In this document: one piece after another, positions 24,274-35,545 of the stretch | Layout of the letters: each line of letters begins with the position of its first letter | Numbering within the stretch: position 1 is the stretch's first letter | Assembly (NCBI GenBank): GCA_949130485.1 | Contig: OX422185.1 | Span: 13,091,967 to 13,155,966 of the forward strand | DNA length: 64,000 nucleotides | Reading direction: 5' to 3' | Source: Agelas oroides | Taxonomy: Eukaryota > Porifera > Demospongiae > Agelasida > Agelasidae | Translations under genes and position numbers: made by a program | Notes under the pieces: model-generated | Database searches by the model: none | Seen by the model: the letters and a program-made list of their open reading frames with translations, nothing else | Told to the model about the DNA's origin: nothing

Positions 24274-24492
24274 GTAGGGTCCCCCCTACAATTAAGTGGG
24301 TTGGTCTAAAAGTTCTCAAGGAGGGGAGCACAATGAATGCTAGAAACCCGAGTGGTTTTCTTGTTTACCTTGATCGTAAAGATTTTCCTTTTGATGCCTG
24401 CAAGCAGGGTTTCATAAATATCAAGTCAATTGTGGAGCTGCACCTTGTTATCATCAAAAAATACCAAAGATGCTACACACATGACACAGCAG
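24274..24492 (+). CDS. Death-fold gene, middle exon (no domain recognised)
   Basis: 219 nt between CTGTCTGTTTTAG and GGTAGGCGTC, phase 1 at both ends, 73 codons open throughout. Starts G-RVPPTIKWVGLKVLKEGS and ends near KYQRCYTHDTAG. Composition is that of a folded protein, with balanced charged and hydrophobic residues and no low complexity. I do not recognise the domain. Assignment to the same gene as 20058 and 35979 rests on strand, order and identical phase. It could belong to a separate gene. Confidence 0.45.
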
Positions 24493-25978
24493 GTAGGCGT
24501 CCTCTGTAAATATGTAGTCACAAATTACTTCTCAAAAACCAAGTTCTAGAACACCTTCATAGAGCTTCTCTCTGCTTCTTTTCTCTGTAGCAGTTTGTTT
24601 GACTTCTCTAAATCTTTAAATCCTTAAAAACAAAAAGCTTTATGAAATGGCTTAAACATGAATTTAATTTTTCTGGGCTTGAGGTTGATTGCATTCCATT
24701 TAATTTCACATGTATTTGGTTAATGACTAGACTGGTTGCTAGTGATACCATCCATTGGCTTGATGTAGATGAGGAGTAGTTGTCACACTTTGACTGGATG
24801 GTCCTGCCCAGTCACAATTCTTGTAGTACTTGGTTACACCCAGCTTTCCACCCATTCACAGTCTGTACAGTTTTAATGGGAGCTGGTAGGATCCTGGTGT
24901 TGGTAATGACTTCATCGGTGAGATATGATCTGATATCACATTGTCTTTAGACTCAATCTGTACCAAACCAAGGAGGATAACTGTGATAGCTAATGAGAGT
25001 GCATTAGTCAGGAATAATAGGCTAAAGAAATTCTGACTCACATGATCACCAGTGTGCTTATGTATTGTGCAATCACAAAGCTAGTCTCGTCCCCAGACCC
25101 CCCCCCCCTCTCACGAGAAAAAACGCTCACGAGAAAAAGCGCTCTGGTGAACCAAGTCGAATTTCTTGGGCTAGTGCACACTCTTGTGACAATGTAACCT
25201 AGCAACATTCACATTATTAATGAACGAAAGAAAGAAATGGTACTGTTACCCTAGTAGAGATAAAATTTGTAAGGGGAAGTACACATAGTAATTAACGATC
25301 TCGCGATCTCATTTGTCCTTACCTGTTTCGGGAATAGGCCCAAGGAGGTTGGGCAAAGTCAAGATATGTGTGTCACCGGTGGTTAAGATAGTATGCTACA
25401 AGAACAGCAACGCAATGATGTGGTCAGTCAAGGTGGCTGCTCATCATGAACTAGGAAGTGGAGCACTAAATGGAAGAAAACATAATTAAATTAACTCAAC
25501 CAACCTGGTATCTACAACAGTGTCCAAACCAAGAGTGGTGGGATAGTCCCAGTGGGCGTACTTTATGAAATATATTAACACAAAATATTCCGTACAGAAT
25601 TCATCCCAGCACTACAAAACCTACTGAATGTGAAGTAGGGAGGGTAGTGATGCGTACAGGAAAAAATCGTTGAAGTAGCTCACATTGTAGCCACAGTAAG
25701 TACATGAGTGTCCCTGCAAACTATTCACCAAAAATCTACAGTACGAAGTACGCTAGCGACTTGATCTCGCTGCATTAATAAACTCTAGGGTGGCTCGAAA
25801 CGTGTTTGCCACTACGGTAAATGGTACTCGAAATAGAAAGGAAAAACTTACTGTCTTACCAAATTTCCTTGAAACAACGGGACGTAACGTTGCAACGGAA
25901 GACGATATCGCAAAAACTGCTTCGAGTCGCCCTTCACAAGGTATTTTTGCATAGTTTCACCGTCTTCGCTAGTTGTAA
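24493..25978 (+). other. Intron sequence, no exon seen
   Basis: Apart from the repeat at 25082-25355 nothing is recognised. 25520-25565 and 26160-26205 share ACGACAGTGTCCAAACCAAGAGTGG-like sequence, a diverged direct repeat about 640 bp apart. Confidence 0.35.
25082..25355. mobile_element. Truncated relative of the 11082 TAG...CTA element
   Basis: CTAGTCTCGTCCCCAGACCC, GAATTTCTTGGGCTAGTGC and GGGAATAGGCCCAAG match the 11082-11320 element in reverse order. The far terminus is missing. Confidence 0.6.
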
Positions 25979-26310
25979 ATCAGTCTCCATGACTTTTTTT
26001 GGTTACAAAAATGTTCGATAACTAGCATTGTAACGGCTGAGTTCAAAGTTCAAAGTGAATAGCACATGCGCATATATACGTTCAATTAGGAATTACGGTA
26101 TCTTAATTTATTGCTACGCGCGCGCCGTACGCACAGAACAGTATCCTGCCACCTTAAATGAACTCAACCAAGCTGGTATCTACGACAGTGTCCAAACCAA
26201 GAGTGGAGACCATAGAGGTGTGGTAACTAGCAAATTTAGCATGGATGTGCACACAGACGGCCAGTGGCATAGTGTGCAAATACTCTACAGCTAGCATGGG
26301 GGTAGCCGCT

Positions 26311-27194
26311 GTGCTGGGTAGTAGCGGCAGTATCAAACAGTAAAGTGCTGGGTAGTAGTGGCAGTATCAAACAGTAAAGTGCTGGGTAGTAGCAGCAGTA
26401 TCAAACAGTAAAGTGCTGGGTAGTAGCGGCAGTATCAAACAGTAAAGTGCTGGGTAGTAGCGGCAGTATCAAACAGTAAAGTGCTGGGTAGTAGCAGCAG
26501 TATCAAACAGTAAAGTGCTGGGTAGTAGCGGCAGTATCAAACAGTAAAGTGCTGGGTAGTAGCGGCAGTATCAAACAGTAAAGTGCTGGGTAGTAGCGGC
26601 AGTATCAAACAGTAAAGTGCTGGGTAGTAGCGGCAGTATCAAACAGTAAAGTGCTGGGTAGTAGCGGCAGTATCAAACAGTAAGGTGCTGGGTAGTAGCG
26701 GCAGTATCAAACAGTAAAGTGCTGGGTAGTAGCGGCAGTATCAAACAGTAAAGTGCTGGGTAGTAGCGGCAGTATCAAACAGTGAAGTGCTGGGTGGTAG
26801 CGGCAGTATCAAACAGTAAGATGCTGGGTAGTAGCGGCAGTATCAAACAGTAAAGTGCCGGGTAGTAGCGGCAATATCAAACAGTAAAGTGCCGGGTAGT
26901 AGCAGCAGTATCAAACAGTAAAGTGCTGGGTAGTAGCGGCAGTATCAAACAGTAAAGTGCTGGGTAGTAGCGGCAGTATCAAACAGTAAAGTGCTGGGTA
27001 GTAGCGGCAGTATCAAACAGTAAAGTGCTGGGTAGTAGCGGCAGTATCAAACAGTAAAGTGCTGGGTAGTAGCAGCAGTATCAAACAGTAAAGTGCTGGG
27101 TAGTAGCGGCAGTATCAAACAGTAAAGTGCTGGGTAGTAGCGGCAGTATCAAACAGTAAAGTGCTGGGTAGTAGCGGCAGTATCAAACAGGAAA
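26311..27194. repeat. 34-bp minisatellite, 26 copies
   Basis: Unit GTGCTGGGTAGTAGCGGCAG followed by TATCAAACAGTAAA; 884 bp is exactly 26 units. Variants are few: R at GCGGCAG/GCAGCAG, CCGGG in two units, GTGAAG or GTAAGA in three. The last unit runs into CTCCTACCTACACTG...GAAACTG, the same sequence that follows the single unexpanded unit at 3240-3310. Confidence 0.97.
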
Positions 27195-27816
27195 GTGCTC
27201 CTACCTACACTGTCATCAATGAAACTGGGAGACTTACTGTGCTCCAAGACTGTACATAATCAAACCTGTCACCACGCCCCTTCAGCACTGTGCCCTGGTA
27301 ACTGGGTTGCTTTGCTACTCCACTACAGACTGCACTGGGCTAACACAATGTAGATAACACACTGAAGCAGCCTATTCCATATAGACATGCACTACTGTGC
27401 ATACTGTTGTCTACCTTGCATTTAGCTAACGTTGAGACAGTGAAGTAGGAAAAGGTGAGGCACTATTTTAGTTTGTTTCAAATTCAGGTGTTTAGATGGA
27501 GTTACCACTCCTAGCGCAACTGCTGTTGTGGCCCCCCAAAAATGGATTTAGCACTTGGTGTTGCAAGACACTGCCATTGTCCATCCTAACCTGTTACTAA
27601 CCATTGTTCCTACATAATTATGTGAAGTCATATTGTTCCCAAATTAGAAGATTTGGTGCTTTTATCACACCAGAAGTGAACTGATTTAGCTGGCTTCACA
27701 TGTTTACATACCTCACCTCAATCTTAAGTACCATTATTACTTCCTGTTGATATTCACATGATCAAATAGATATTGATTTTCCTCCCTATTGCTGTATGCT
27801 ATTCTTGTGCCTCTAG
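27195..27816 (+). other. Intron sequence with family F repeat
   Basis: 27420-27790 is a family F copy (AACGTTGAGACAGTGAAG, TTGATATTCACATGATCAAAT). No exon. Confidence 0.45.
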
Positions 27817-28690
27817 TTTATTGGCAGTCTCATGTAGAAATAAAAGGTCGTATATTTCAATTGTATCGCCATGGTCATAGCATAGCCTCGTTCCCAGGCT
27901 CTCCCTGCACACGAACAAAAAATCGAAAGGAAAGTGGAGAGCCTGGTAAAATTTATCACGTGAGAAACGTCATAGGTAGAGAGAACTTAATTACAAGTGG
28001 GCGAACGAATGAACTCGCCCACGCTTCATGAACAGAATATACTCGTTCAATTGCGAAAAGCTTTATGGCTGACAGAACGGGACTAGGCAGCACTACGCTA
28101 CATTACCTGGCAGTACGGCAAGCTATGGTAAGCGTATTCAGAGCATACATTCGAAACTCATGCTAACTTACTCACTTACATACCTAGGCAAACTGACCGC
28201 TGTATACCCTGGAGAATGGCTTTCAAGGTGCTATTAAATGCCAAGGGGGCCCTTTCCTAGGCTTTGCTCAAGTCTTCTCTGCCATTATTGTTCAAAAAAA
28301 AAGCCTGCCAGAACAGGCTCCTACTAAAACACAGCTATGTGTACCGTCGGTTATCGATCAATACGCAATTACGTGCGTGGGTACATCAACAATCACCCTT
28401 CGCTCAATTAAGTCCTCTCTACCTTCTCTCTACCCTCTACGTCACTCACGTGATAAATTATTCCAGGCCCTCTCCCGCTTTTCCGCACTGCAAGCGACAG
28501 AAAGCTGGGCGGGGCCTGGGAACGGGGCCTGGGAACGAGGCTAATCATAGCAATGTATTGCTGAACTTCTGTAAGAGCGGGGCTCATACGCACTTCACAA
28601 ACTTATTATGCATCTACAAAGTGAGTCCTGCCCTTAATGGAAGTTCAGCGACATGACGTTCCAAAAGTGGCAATTCAATGATACTAATGT
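27817..28690. mobile_element. Palindromic MITE family A split by a TAG...CTA element
   Basis: Left part 27817-27882 (TTGGCAGTCTCATGTAGAAA) and right part 28553-28690 (CTGAACTTCTGTAAGAGCGGGG, GCCCTTAATGGAAGTTCAG) are one family A copy interrupted at 27883-28543. Confidence 0.75.
27883..28543. mobile_element. TAG...CTA element (family B), 661 bp, nested
   Basis: TAGCCTCGTTCCCAGGC to GCCTGGGAACGAGGCTA. Flanks GTCATAGCA (27874-27882) and ATCATAGCA (28544-28552), 8 of 9. Interior matches 8047-8637 inverted. A second TGGGAACGGGGC copy sits just inside the right end. Confidence 0.88.
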
Positions 28691-28971
28691 CAGTGCATTG
28701 CCACTGTCCACCCTAACTATTTCTAACCCTAACCATTGTTCTTAACTAGTTATACGTATGTAGCTATTGTTCCCAATTAAAATGATTTTGTTGCTTTTGC
28801 AACCTCAGGAGTGAGCTGATTTAGCTGGCTTTGCATGTTTACATCCCTCTCCTCTTTATTTAGAGCCATCATTATTTCCTGGTAACATACACAAGGCCAA
28901 ATGGATAATGCTAGACTTACTTCCCACCCTAGGGCACTATATGCTATTTATAGACCTCTGATTTTACATAT

Positions 28972-29638
28972 CAGTGGCGGATTTAGGGGGGGGTAAGGGG
29001 GGTACAAATGCACCCCCCTTTAGCGGCTAGTAATGTATTTTGCGTACATAACTGCAGGAGTCCATCAAATGATTATGCAGCAGTGGCATGCAGCAACAAC
29101 AACCAGGCACAGTTACACACTCACGTATCAGTTCCTTACTGATCTCCAGACGTTTGACTAGGCCTAGAGTTGCTTCGAGATATTCAGTTTGGCCTGAGGG
29201 ATCCGCCACGGCGCGCCTTGGCGTACGAGATTTCGAAATCCATTGGATTTCACGTGGATTTCGGATTTCAGAGTGGATTTCTGGATTTCAGTTTGGATTT
29301 CTGCCGACAGGTTTCTTGTATGTTATTGGATATCTTAGTTATAATTCCCTGCTTAGCAAATAATTTTAGTTAGTTGTAGTTTTGGTTAACTAAATTTTAA
29401 AAAGGCCGTACTGAAATGTATTTAGTTAAAGTTATAGTTAACCAAAACAACACTGTCAGACAGTGTACGAGATTACTTTTGTGACGGACCCCTCGGTTCG
29501 GCCTTCCAGCTATATCTTATTTTATTGTATGAATGCGTTCATGTGACCGAAAGTGGGTGTGGCAAGCCAAAAATTTCCGGCACGCTTTGCACGCCGGTGA
29601 CTGAACCCCCCCTTTCTAAATTTCTAGATCCGTCACTG
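28972..29638. mobile_element. CAGTGGCGGA-ended element
   Basis: CAGTGGCGGATTTAGG left, CTAGATCCGTCACTG right, then C-rich/G-rich inner arms. Ends of this type are common in hAT elements, but the only direct repeat visible is the 5-bp CATAT on each side (28967-28971 and 29639-29643), so the superfamily is open. A GGATTTC-rich patch at 29235-29305 repeats internally. Confidence 0.65.
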
Positions 29639-29898
29639 CATATATGCGGCAGTTCTGTGTAGAAATTCCGTTGTGTGTTTCAATCACATAGCCATGTTTG
29701 TAGCATTGTATTGGCTGAACTTCCATAAGGACAGGGCTCATGTGCCCTTAACAGACTTATTAGATATTTATCCGACTACAAAGCACATGTAAGCCCTGCT
29801 CTTAATGAAAGTTCAGCAACAATGTGTAGGCCTCTGCAACGGATATTGGATTTCTCTATCTGGGTTGTGCTAGGCTACATACATTGGGATATCCATGG

Positions 29899-30356
29899 TA
29901 GGCCTAAGCCTATTATGCTCAAGATTGGACCTATTTTTCTTTCTGGAAATTCCTAACAATTTATCCAATTATTCCCACAACATCACCCTATTATTCTCAT
30001 TATAGCCATGCATCATGCATAGGAAAACACTAGACACTTTACAATGGCACACGAATGACATCATACATACAGTCCAGAGGGAGTTAACAGTTTAAATATT
30101 GTACGCGACTGCTCCGACGACTTTAGGGGATGCAAATGGTTCAGAAGGCTGCTTGCGGTAGCAGAACTGCTTGAACTCTGCGCTCCAGACTCTTCATCTG
30201 ACTCCACGAGTTCAACAAGTGACGGCTGCCCCCTGCTGAGTTCACCAGTTTCCGCCATGTCTACGTGAACTATTCCCGATTATTCCCGTATTATGCTCGG
30301 TGACAGGAAGTCCCTATTATTCTTAAAATTATGCCCGTATAATAAGCACAGGCCTA
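29899..30356. mobile_element. 458-bp hAT-type MITE, perfect 8-bp duplication
   Basis: Ends TAGGCCTAAGCCTATTATGC and, inverted, TAGGCCTGTGCTTATTATAC. ATCCATGG is duplicated exactly at 29891-29898 and 30357-30364. Contains a minus-strand frame (30258-30061) starting MAETGELSRGQPSLVELVES with a Ser-rich acidic stretch and no domain; probably a leftover 5' exon of an autonomous parent. Confidence 0.88.
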
Positions 30357-30435
30357 ATCCATGGATGATTAATTTAATTACATAATTGTCTCCACTATGT
30401 AAACTGTTATCATAGCACAAGGAAAGAAAGACACT

Positions 30436-31929
30436 TTAGAAATTTTTGTTAAAAAATATCGGCATGTCTGCATTCTCAGGAGTAAGGCTGCTCCTCTGGT
30501 TACTAATAACCAGTCCAGCAGTTGAAAATATCCTTTCGGCAGGGACGGAGGTTGCAGGGACACAAACATAGCGCTTAGCAAGCTTGGCAAGAATGGGAAA
30601 TTGTTTGCCATTTATCTTCTACCAAACGAGAGCATCAGAATCATGGTGTGTTTGGGGCTCATTCTGAAACTGCATAACCTCTTCTTTCCAGAGAGGAATA
30701 CTGTCACTATTGCACCTGCTACTTGTTCCAAGCAGAAATGACATTGCTGTTTTCTCCTCCCTCCGCTTTTTTGCTCGGGGCTGTGTACATGATGAGTCCT
30801 GTTCAGTGTGCTCATACAACGCCTCTACCTTGTCCAAAACAACATCGTGCACCTGTTTTCGCTCTTGGCCAAAGAAGAATTCGAGGTGGTGATATCGAGG
30901 GTCAAGTGCTGCTGAAAGGACTGCTGCACTCACTGAGTGAAATGGGAAACGCAGCAGCTCTCTAGTTACTACCTCCTTAAACCGCTTGATAATTGCCAGA
31001 TCACTTTCTCTAACCTTGAGATGACAGTGTACAAGTCCATTCACAACTGAGCAATATTTTGTGCTCTGCTGTTTTTCCCGTAGTATTCCCATTGCCACAA
31101 CACTATGCTTAAAATGTCCTACAATTTTGCGACACACAGCAGTTAGGCGGCTGATTATAGCCAAGTCTAACCCAGCTTTAACTGCTAACTGGAGAGTGTG
31201 GCCAAAACGTGGAAGGTCATCCCAATCCTCTAGAAACTGCGAGGCCAAAACCATGTTAGCAGCATTGTCACGAACAACAGCAACAACCTTCTCACTTACT
31301 TCCACTCCTCACTAGCTTTCATCAGTCTCTCTGATATGTGCACACCTGTGTGACACTCAGGCATCTCTCGGGTGAGAAGGACCTTACTTTCCATCTCCCA
31401 GAGTTCAGTTATAAAGTGGGCTGTCACCGTCAGATAGGCTTGTGTTGCCCTGCTTGTCCAAATGTCAGAGGTCACAGCAACGAATTGCACTGTACTCAGG
31501 GTAGTAAGCAGCCGTTCCTTTACTGCAACAAACTTTTGTGGCAGATGCTGGTTACATGTGTGCGAGAAGGTACCTTGTAGCCAGGTTCAAGAGAATGGAT
31601 CAGTTGAACCGTGGCCATCTACAATGCTTAAATGGCGCATATCCTTAGCTATAAACTCAACAATCTTCTGTGATGACAGCAGCACGTTGGGGGGAAGTTG
31701 GGAAACACTTCCGAACCAAGGTCGTCAACGAAGTTTGCTTTATAGTGCTCAAGCAATTGGTACATCGCTTGTACTCTTCTGGGTGCTTCGCCTGGAGATG
31801 ACTCAACAGGTTAGTTGTCCCGCCACCATCAGCGAGCTGTTGTTCACACAACTTGCAGGGTACTCTTCTTTTCCCCCCTCCGAAACGACCTCGGGCTCTT
31901 CGGAAAACTCCCACATGCGGCTTGTTCAC
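30436..31929 (-). pseudogene. hAT (ZBED-like) transposase remnant
   Basis: Fragments in order from 31929: a BED zinc finger (CKLCEQQLADGGGTTNLLSHL then HPEEY, a C-x2-C...H-x4-H finger); a segment with SDIWTSRATQAYLTVTAHFI; the RNase H-like core (VRDNAANMVLAS, GHTLQLAVKAGL, LDPRYHH); and the C-terminal dimerisation block (KRYVCVPATSVPAERIFSTA) ending at 30436. This is the usual order in hAT transposases, which cut and paste DNA in the nucleus. Breaks: a stop after the BED finger (near 31657), frame changes between about 31490 and 31650, a one-base shift near 31300 (between EEW and VSEK), and an in-frame TAG at 30619-30621 just before KINGKQFP. It cannot make a working enzyme. Confidence 0.85.
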
Positions 31930-32259
31930 TTTCTAGCTATTTTCATGGGAGCACGCGGAGTTCGAAGTTCAGTCAATTAGTGCGCATGCGCTAAACTATT
32001 GATGAACCTTGAACCTATCCGCCAGCTGCTGAAAGCAGATCAGGATACTACATTTAGAGACGAATATCCGGATAACTAAGATATTCATTCAGCCCTAATA
32101 CGGTGCTCCAAAGGTGGCAATTATTTATGTGATCAAATGAGCAACGAACTAATCTTCAATTTCTGCACGGGATTGTCACAGATGTGGATGAATACTGTGT
32201 CAGAGCATACAACATAGCATCTTGTGGAGAATTTTATTAGCTGATGTGAGTAGGTTGGT

Positions 32260-32575
32260 ACAGTGTAGTATTTTGACATTTAATTGATACCAACGACGCA
32301 ATGTCTGAATTGACAATATCATTTTCTGCTACACAGGAGCAGCCTATCATACTACGCTACAATGTATGCCACTGTTTCATGGCATTTCATGTAATGTTGA
32401 GACAGAAAAATATGAGGCACTATTAGTTGCAGTTACCATTCATGACACACACCACTATTGACTGCTGGTGAACCACAAATGATGAGTTAGCTTGCTTTGT
32501 TTACATACCTGACCTCTTCAATTAGCATCACTGTCATTTCATTAGTTCTCACAAGACCAAAGGATAGTTATATCC
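32260..32575. repeat. Family F interspersed repeat, copy
   Basis: Shares TTTCATGTAATGTTGAGACAG and GAGGCACTATTAGTTGCAG with 23590-23940 and ends in the same ATAGTTATATCCCTCCCTG boundary. Confidence 0.65.
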
Positions 32576-32632
32576 CTCCCTGAGTGGTTGCTTTATATAA
32601 ATAGAATCACTGAACTGGAGTAGTGTACTGGA

Positions 32633-33016
32633 TAGTCTCGGAACCAGACCCTTGCAAAATTGAAACAGAGAGTCTGGTAAATGGGCTGGGGTAGAAATGT
32701 ATACTGTGCCTGGTATGCAGACACACTTCCAATTGACTTTTGATTAGCATTTAGGTGTGCGTCTATTGGAAATGCTAACCACACGAGAGCCGTGTTCACA
32801 ACCGGCTGCATTTTGTATTATCGTAGAAAGTTGCGAAACACCAAGCTGGAAAATAAGAACACTTCTGCATGAGTTTAGGTACAGCAGAAGGTTCTACTGG
32901 TGACGAAAGGTTCAGCAATTAATAAAATTCCTAACATTTCATAGTGTACATTTCCACCTCAGCCCATTTACCAGACCCTCCTTTCCGTTTTTCGAGAAGG
33001 TCTGGGAACGAGACTA
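32633..33016. mobile_element. TAG...CTA element, 384 bp
   Basis: TAGTCTCGGAACCAGACCC to GGTCTGGGAACGAGACTA. Flanks TGTACTGGA (32624-32632) and TCGACTGGA (33017-33025), 7 of 9. Inner arms GTCTGGTAAATGGGCTG and CAGCCCATTTACCAGAC are perfectly inverted. Confidence 0.8.
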
Positions 33017-33025
33017 TCGACTGGA

Positions 33026-33971
33026 CTGGTGGACTGTCACTAAAATCATTTTTAGGCTTTCTAATGAAACTTACTTGTCTCTACAGTTGCATGGAGAGGC
33101 TGCAGCCTTTTCTCTAGCTACATGATCTCAGAGCAAATAGATCTCACTAGACCTATGAGGCTTGCAATCTGGTAAACTGTTCACACCATTTCAACATATT
33201 ATTCACTGTAACATTCCAGTGTATATTAGTGAGTAATCCACTCGATTCCCAGTACAGTACTTGTTCCTTTTCTTCTTACAAGCCTTGTCTGCATTGCAAA
33301 CCTCAGTGTTGAATTTCTTGGGAGGTAAAGTATAACAGTTAACACAGGGTGTTGCCCCTTGAAATCTTTAACACACAATTTTTGTCCCCATCCTCCCCCA
33401 TCCATGCTGACACATTTTGAAGAAAAAAAAGCCCAGGTTATGGAATGGCTATTGTCATCAAACAAATTATTGTCTTGGCATCAAATCAGTCTGTGCAAGA
33501 AGAAGGTTGTTTTGGGATATGATGATCACTGAAGTAGAGTGCATTCAATAGGTAATGGCTAATGTTGCCAGATGAATTAGTTTTTTATGTTTGTCACATG
33601 AACAGTACTAAGCTGATGCTTCATCATTGTGGGGTGACCCTGAGTGAGCAGTATGTACAGAGTATTGTGTACTGTGTATAGTAGCCAACACATGAGGTAG
33701 TGATGTGTGGACAATGCAGTCATTTGTCCTGCTTAGGTGGCTACTACTGCTTTATAAATGGAATAAGATTCACACCAAGTTAATTTCTCCTGTCAATGAT
33801 GAGCTTGTCGGTAGTGATTAGTCCCTACTTGAGGCAGATTAGACCAGGTCATCTCACCATCCACTGTCTATGAACAGAGTGGTTTATGAGGCAGTTCTAG
33901 AGGTAGGCTGCCAAGCATGCTGAAAGTACATGTACAGCTTTTTTAACCAAAATGACTTGGATTTCTGGGAA
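33026..33971 (+). other. Intron sequence, nothing recognised
   Basis: No repeat of the named families and no exon. Confidence 0.35.
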
Positions 33972-34409
33972 CTATTTTAACAGTGAAAATTTTTTGACCC
34001 GCAGTAAACTAGGAATATGTGTGCGCAGAATGTTTGCCTCATACAAGTGTTCAGTATAGTATAAGCATGATAGTGTGTGAAGGTAGGAATTTGGAAAAAC
34101 CAAGCTTTCAAAAGTTGGTGAAGTGTTTGGTTGAAGTGTACAAGAACTGCTTCTGTAAGGTAGTGCATTTCTCACCCATTGCAAAGATTCATGCTGTACT
34201 TGTGGGTCAAGAGCAAGTTGCTGAAATGATGCACCCTTGGTTGGCTTAGGTATAGCTAAATATTGCCTTTTGAGGCACTTGTCCTTTGCTTGTGCTTTTG
34301 CACGCATGATTGCGTGGAGCAGCTCTGGTTCCATTCTGCACATCTTACCAGCATTCACTAGTGTCGATATGACCATGTGCCTACAATGCCTGTGTGCACA
34401 TGCCGACAT
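33972..34409 (-). CDS. Unassigned open frame, 145 codons
   Basis: Minus-strand frame starting near 34409. The first 75 residues (including KMCRMEPELLHAIMRAKAQ and YLAIPKPTKGASFQQLALD) have protein-like composition; the remainder does not. A CAATGGGTGAG at about 34170 could act as a donor. No domain recognised, no partner exon found. It lies inside the inferred intron 24493-35978 of the plus-strand gene. It may be a fragment of a mobile element or chance. Confidence 0.2.
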   Translation of the reverse strand: MSACAHRHCRHMVISTLVNAGKMCRMEPELLHAIMRAKAQAKDKCLKRQYLAIPKPTKGASFQQLALDPQVQHESLQWVRNALPYRSSSCTLQPNTSPTFESLVFPNSYLHTLSCLYYTEHLYEANILRTHIPSLLRVKKFSLLK

Positions 34410-35335
34410 CCCACACCAATGAATGATTATTAGCCTCGTGCTAAGGTGCTCAGCAGTTACTCGAGTATATTAATACTTTTAATAAATGCTAGTCAGTTTT
34501 ACACTGGAGGCTTGACTCAAGGACACTTGGAACTGCACCATATGTATGTACCTATACCTTGGCTATTAGAAACACTGACCCATTTGGTGTACGTGTTCCA
34601 ACTTGTTTTACTAGAGTGTACATGTGTGCTTGTATTTGTGTGTTCAAAGGCTGTAGGAGCCAAGTAAAAACCTGTTTGGCTAAGTTCTGAAGGGATGGGA
34701 TGCGAAGCATGCTAAAACCCAGTGGGACTGGGGACATGCTTTCTTAAGAAATTTTGAAAATTTACTCCGAAGACTGCTTCTGGTGGCTTCTCAAAGCAGC
34801 TGAATGCTGAAAAAGAGCACCTGAGAGTTTTAGACTTGTGAAGAATTGTGATGCTCAGGTTGTTTGGATATTCATCATCCTACAGTAGCGATTGGACCAG
34901 TAACGAGCGTGTTTCTGAGTGTTTGAATGTCGAACCATGATTTATAGTCATGTAGGCTTCCTGCAAGTGGCAGCACAAAACATGATGGCTCACAAACACT
35001 GGTACATCCATGGCCATGCCAGCCGTAATGGATTCTATAAGCTTGTGTTCTAGTCTCTTGTGTTTAAGTGTGAGAGTATGCATGTGAGTGTATGCATGTG
35101 TGTGTGTGGGTATGTAGGTATGTGGGTGTCTAGAGCTGCTTTTGCATTTTTGTGTGCGTGTGAATGTGTTTGTATGTGTATGTGTGTTTGTAAGTGTATG
35201 TGTTTGTGTCAATGAATGTGTATAGAATTGAAAATTTTCATTGTTTATCACACGTCCGTAGCTGGTAGCCTGAGATAAATGTTGCTGGGATTTGTTACAC
35301 TCACATAGCAACTGACATACATCAACACCAATAAC

Positions 35336-35337
<2 letters not shown>
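34410..35337 (+). other. Intron sequence, TG-rich tail
   Basis: 35070-35225 is imperfect TG/TATG repeat. No exon recognised. Confidence 0.35.
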
Positions 35338-35366
<29 letters not shown>

Positions 35367-35545
35367 GTGTGTGTGTGTGTGTGTGTGTTGTGTGTGTGCA
35401 TGTTTGTGTATGTGTGTGTGAAGTCACCAAATTGATTGAAGTAATAGTGTTTGGAACATTTCCTGTTTGTGACCATATGCACTGTGTAAACTGTGTAGAT
35501 AGTGAAATATGTGTTGTGGTTAGTGCAATGTTGTCATGGTTACTG
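35338..35545 (+). repeat. (TG)n plus family G interspersed repeat
   Basis: TG repeats at 35338-35424 run directly into GAAGTCACCAAATTGATTG...GTTGTCATGGTTAC (35425-35545), the same repeat as 12600-12755 in the other orientation. Confidence 0.7.

Larger units (their letters stand above)
29827..32097 (-). mobile_element. Decayed hAT transposon with 8-bp duplication
   Basis: Inserted in a family A MITE. Its 8-bp flanks ACAATGTG (29819-29826) and ATACGGTG (32098-32105) have diverged (5 of 8), but both fit the MITE consensus at that point. Ends are TAGGCCTCTGC left and, on the other strand, TAGGGCTGAATG right. Carries the remnant transposase at 30436-31929 and a younger inserted element at 29899-30356. 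Confidence 0.7.
29639..32183. mobile_element. Palindromic MITE family A split by a hAT element
   Basis: Left part 29639-29826 (CATATATGCGGCAGTTC to GTTCAGCAACAATGTG) and right part 32098-32183 (ATACGGTGCTCC to GGGATTGTCACAGATGTGG) join into one family A copy at the site that reads GTTCAGCGATACGGTGCT in other copies. Confidence 0.7.

Noticed and set aside
26311-27194. CRISPR-like regular array
   Set aside because: The 34-bp units are contiguous with no unique spacers, and the context is eukaryotic; it is a minisatellite.
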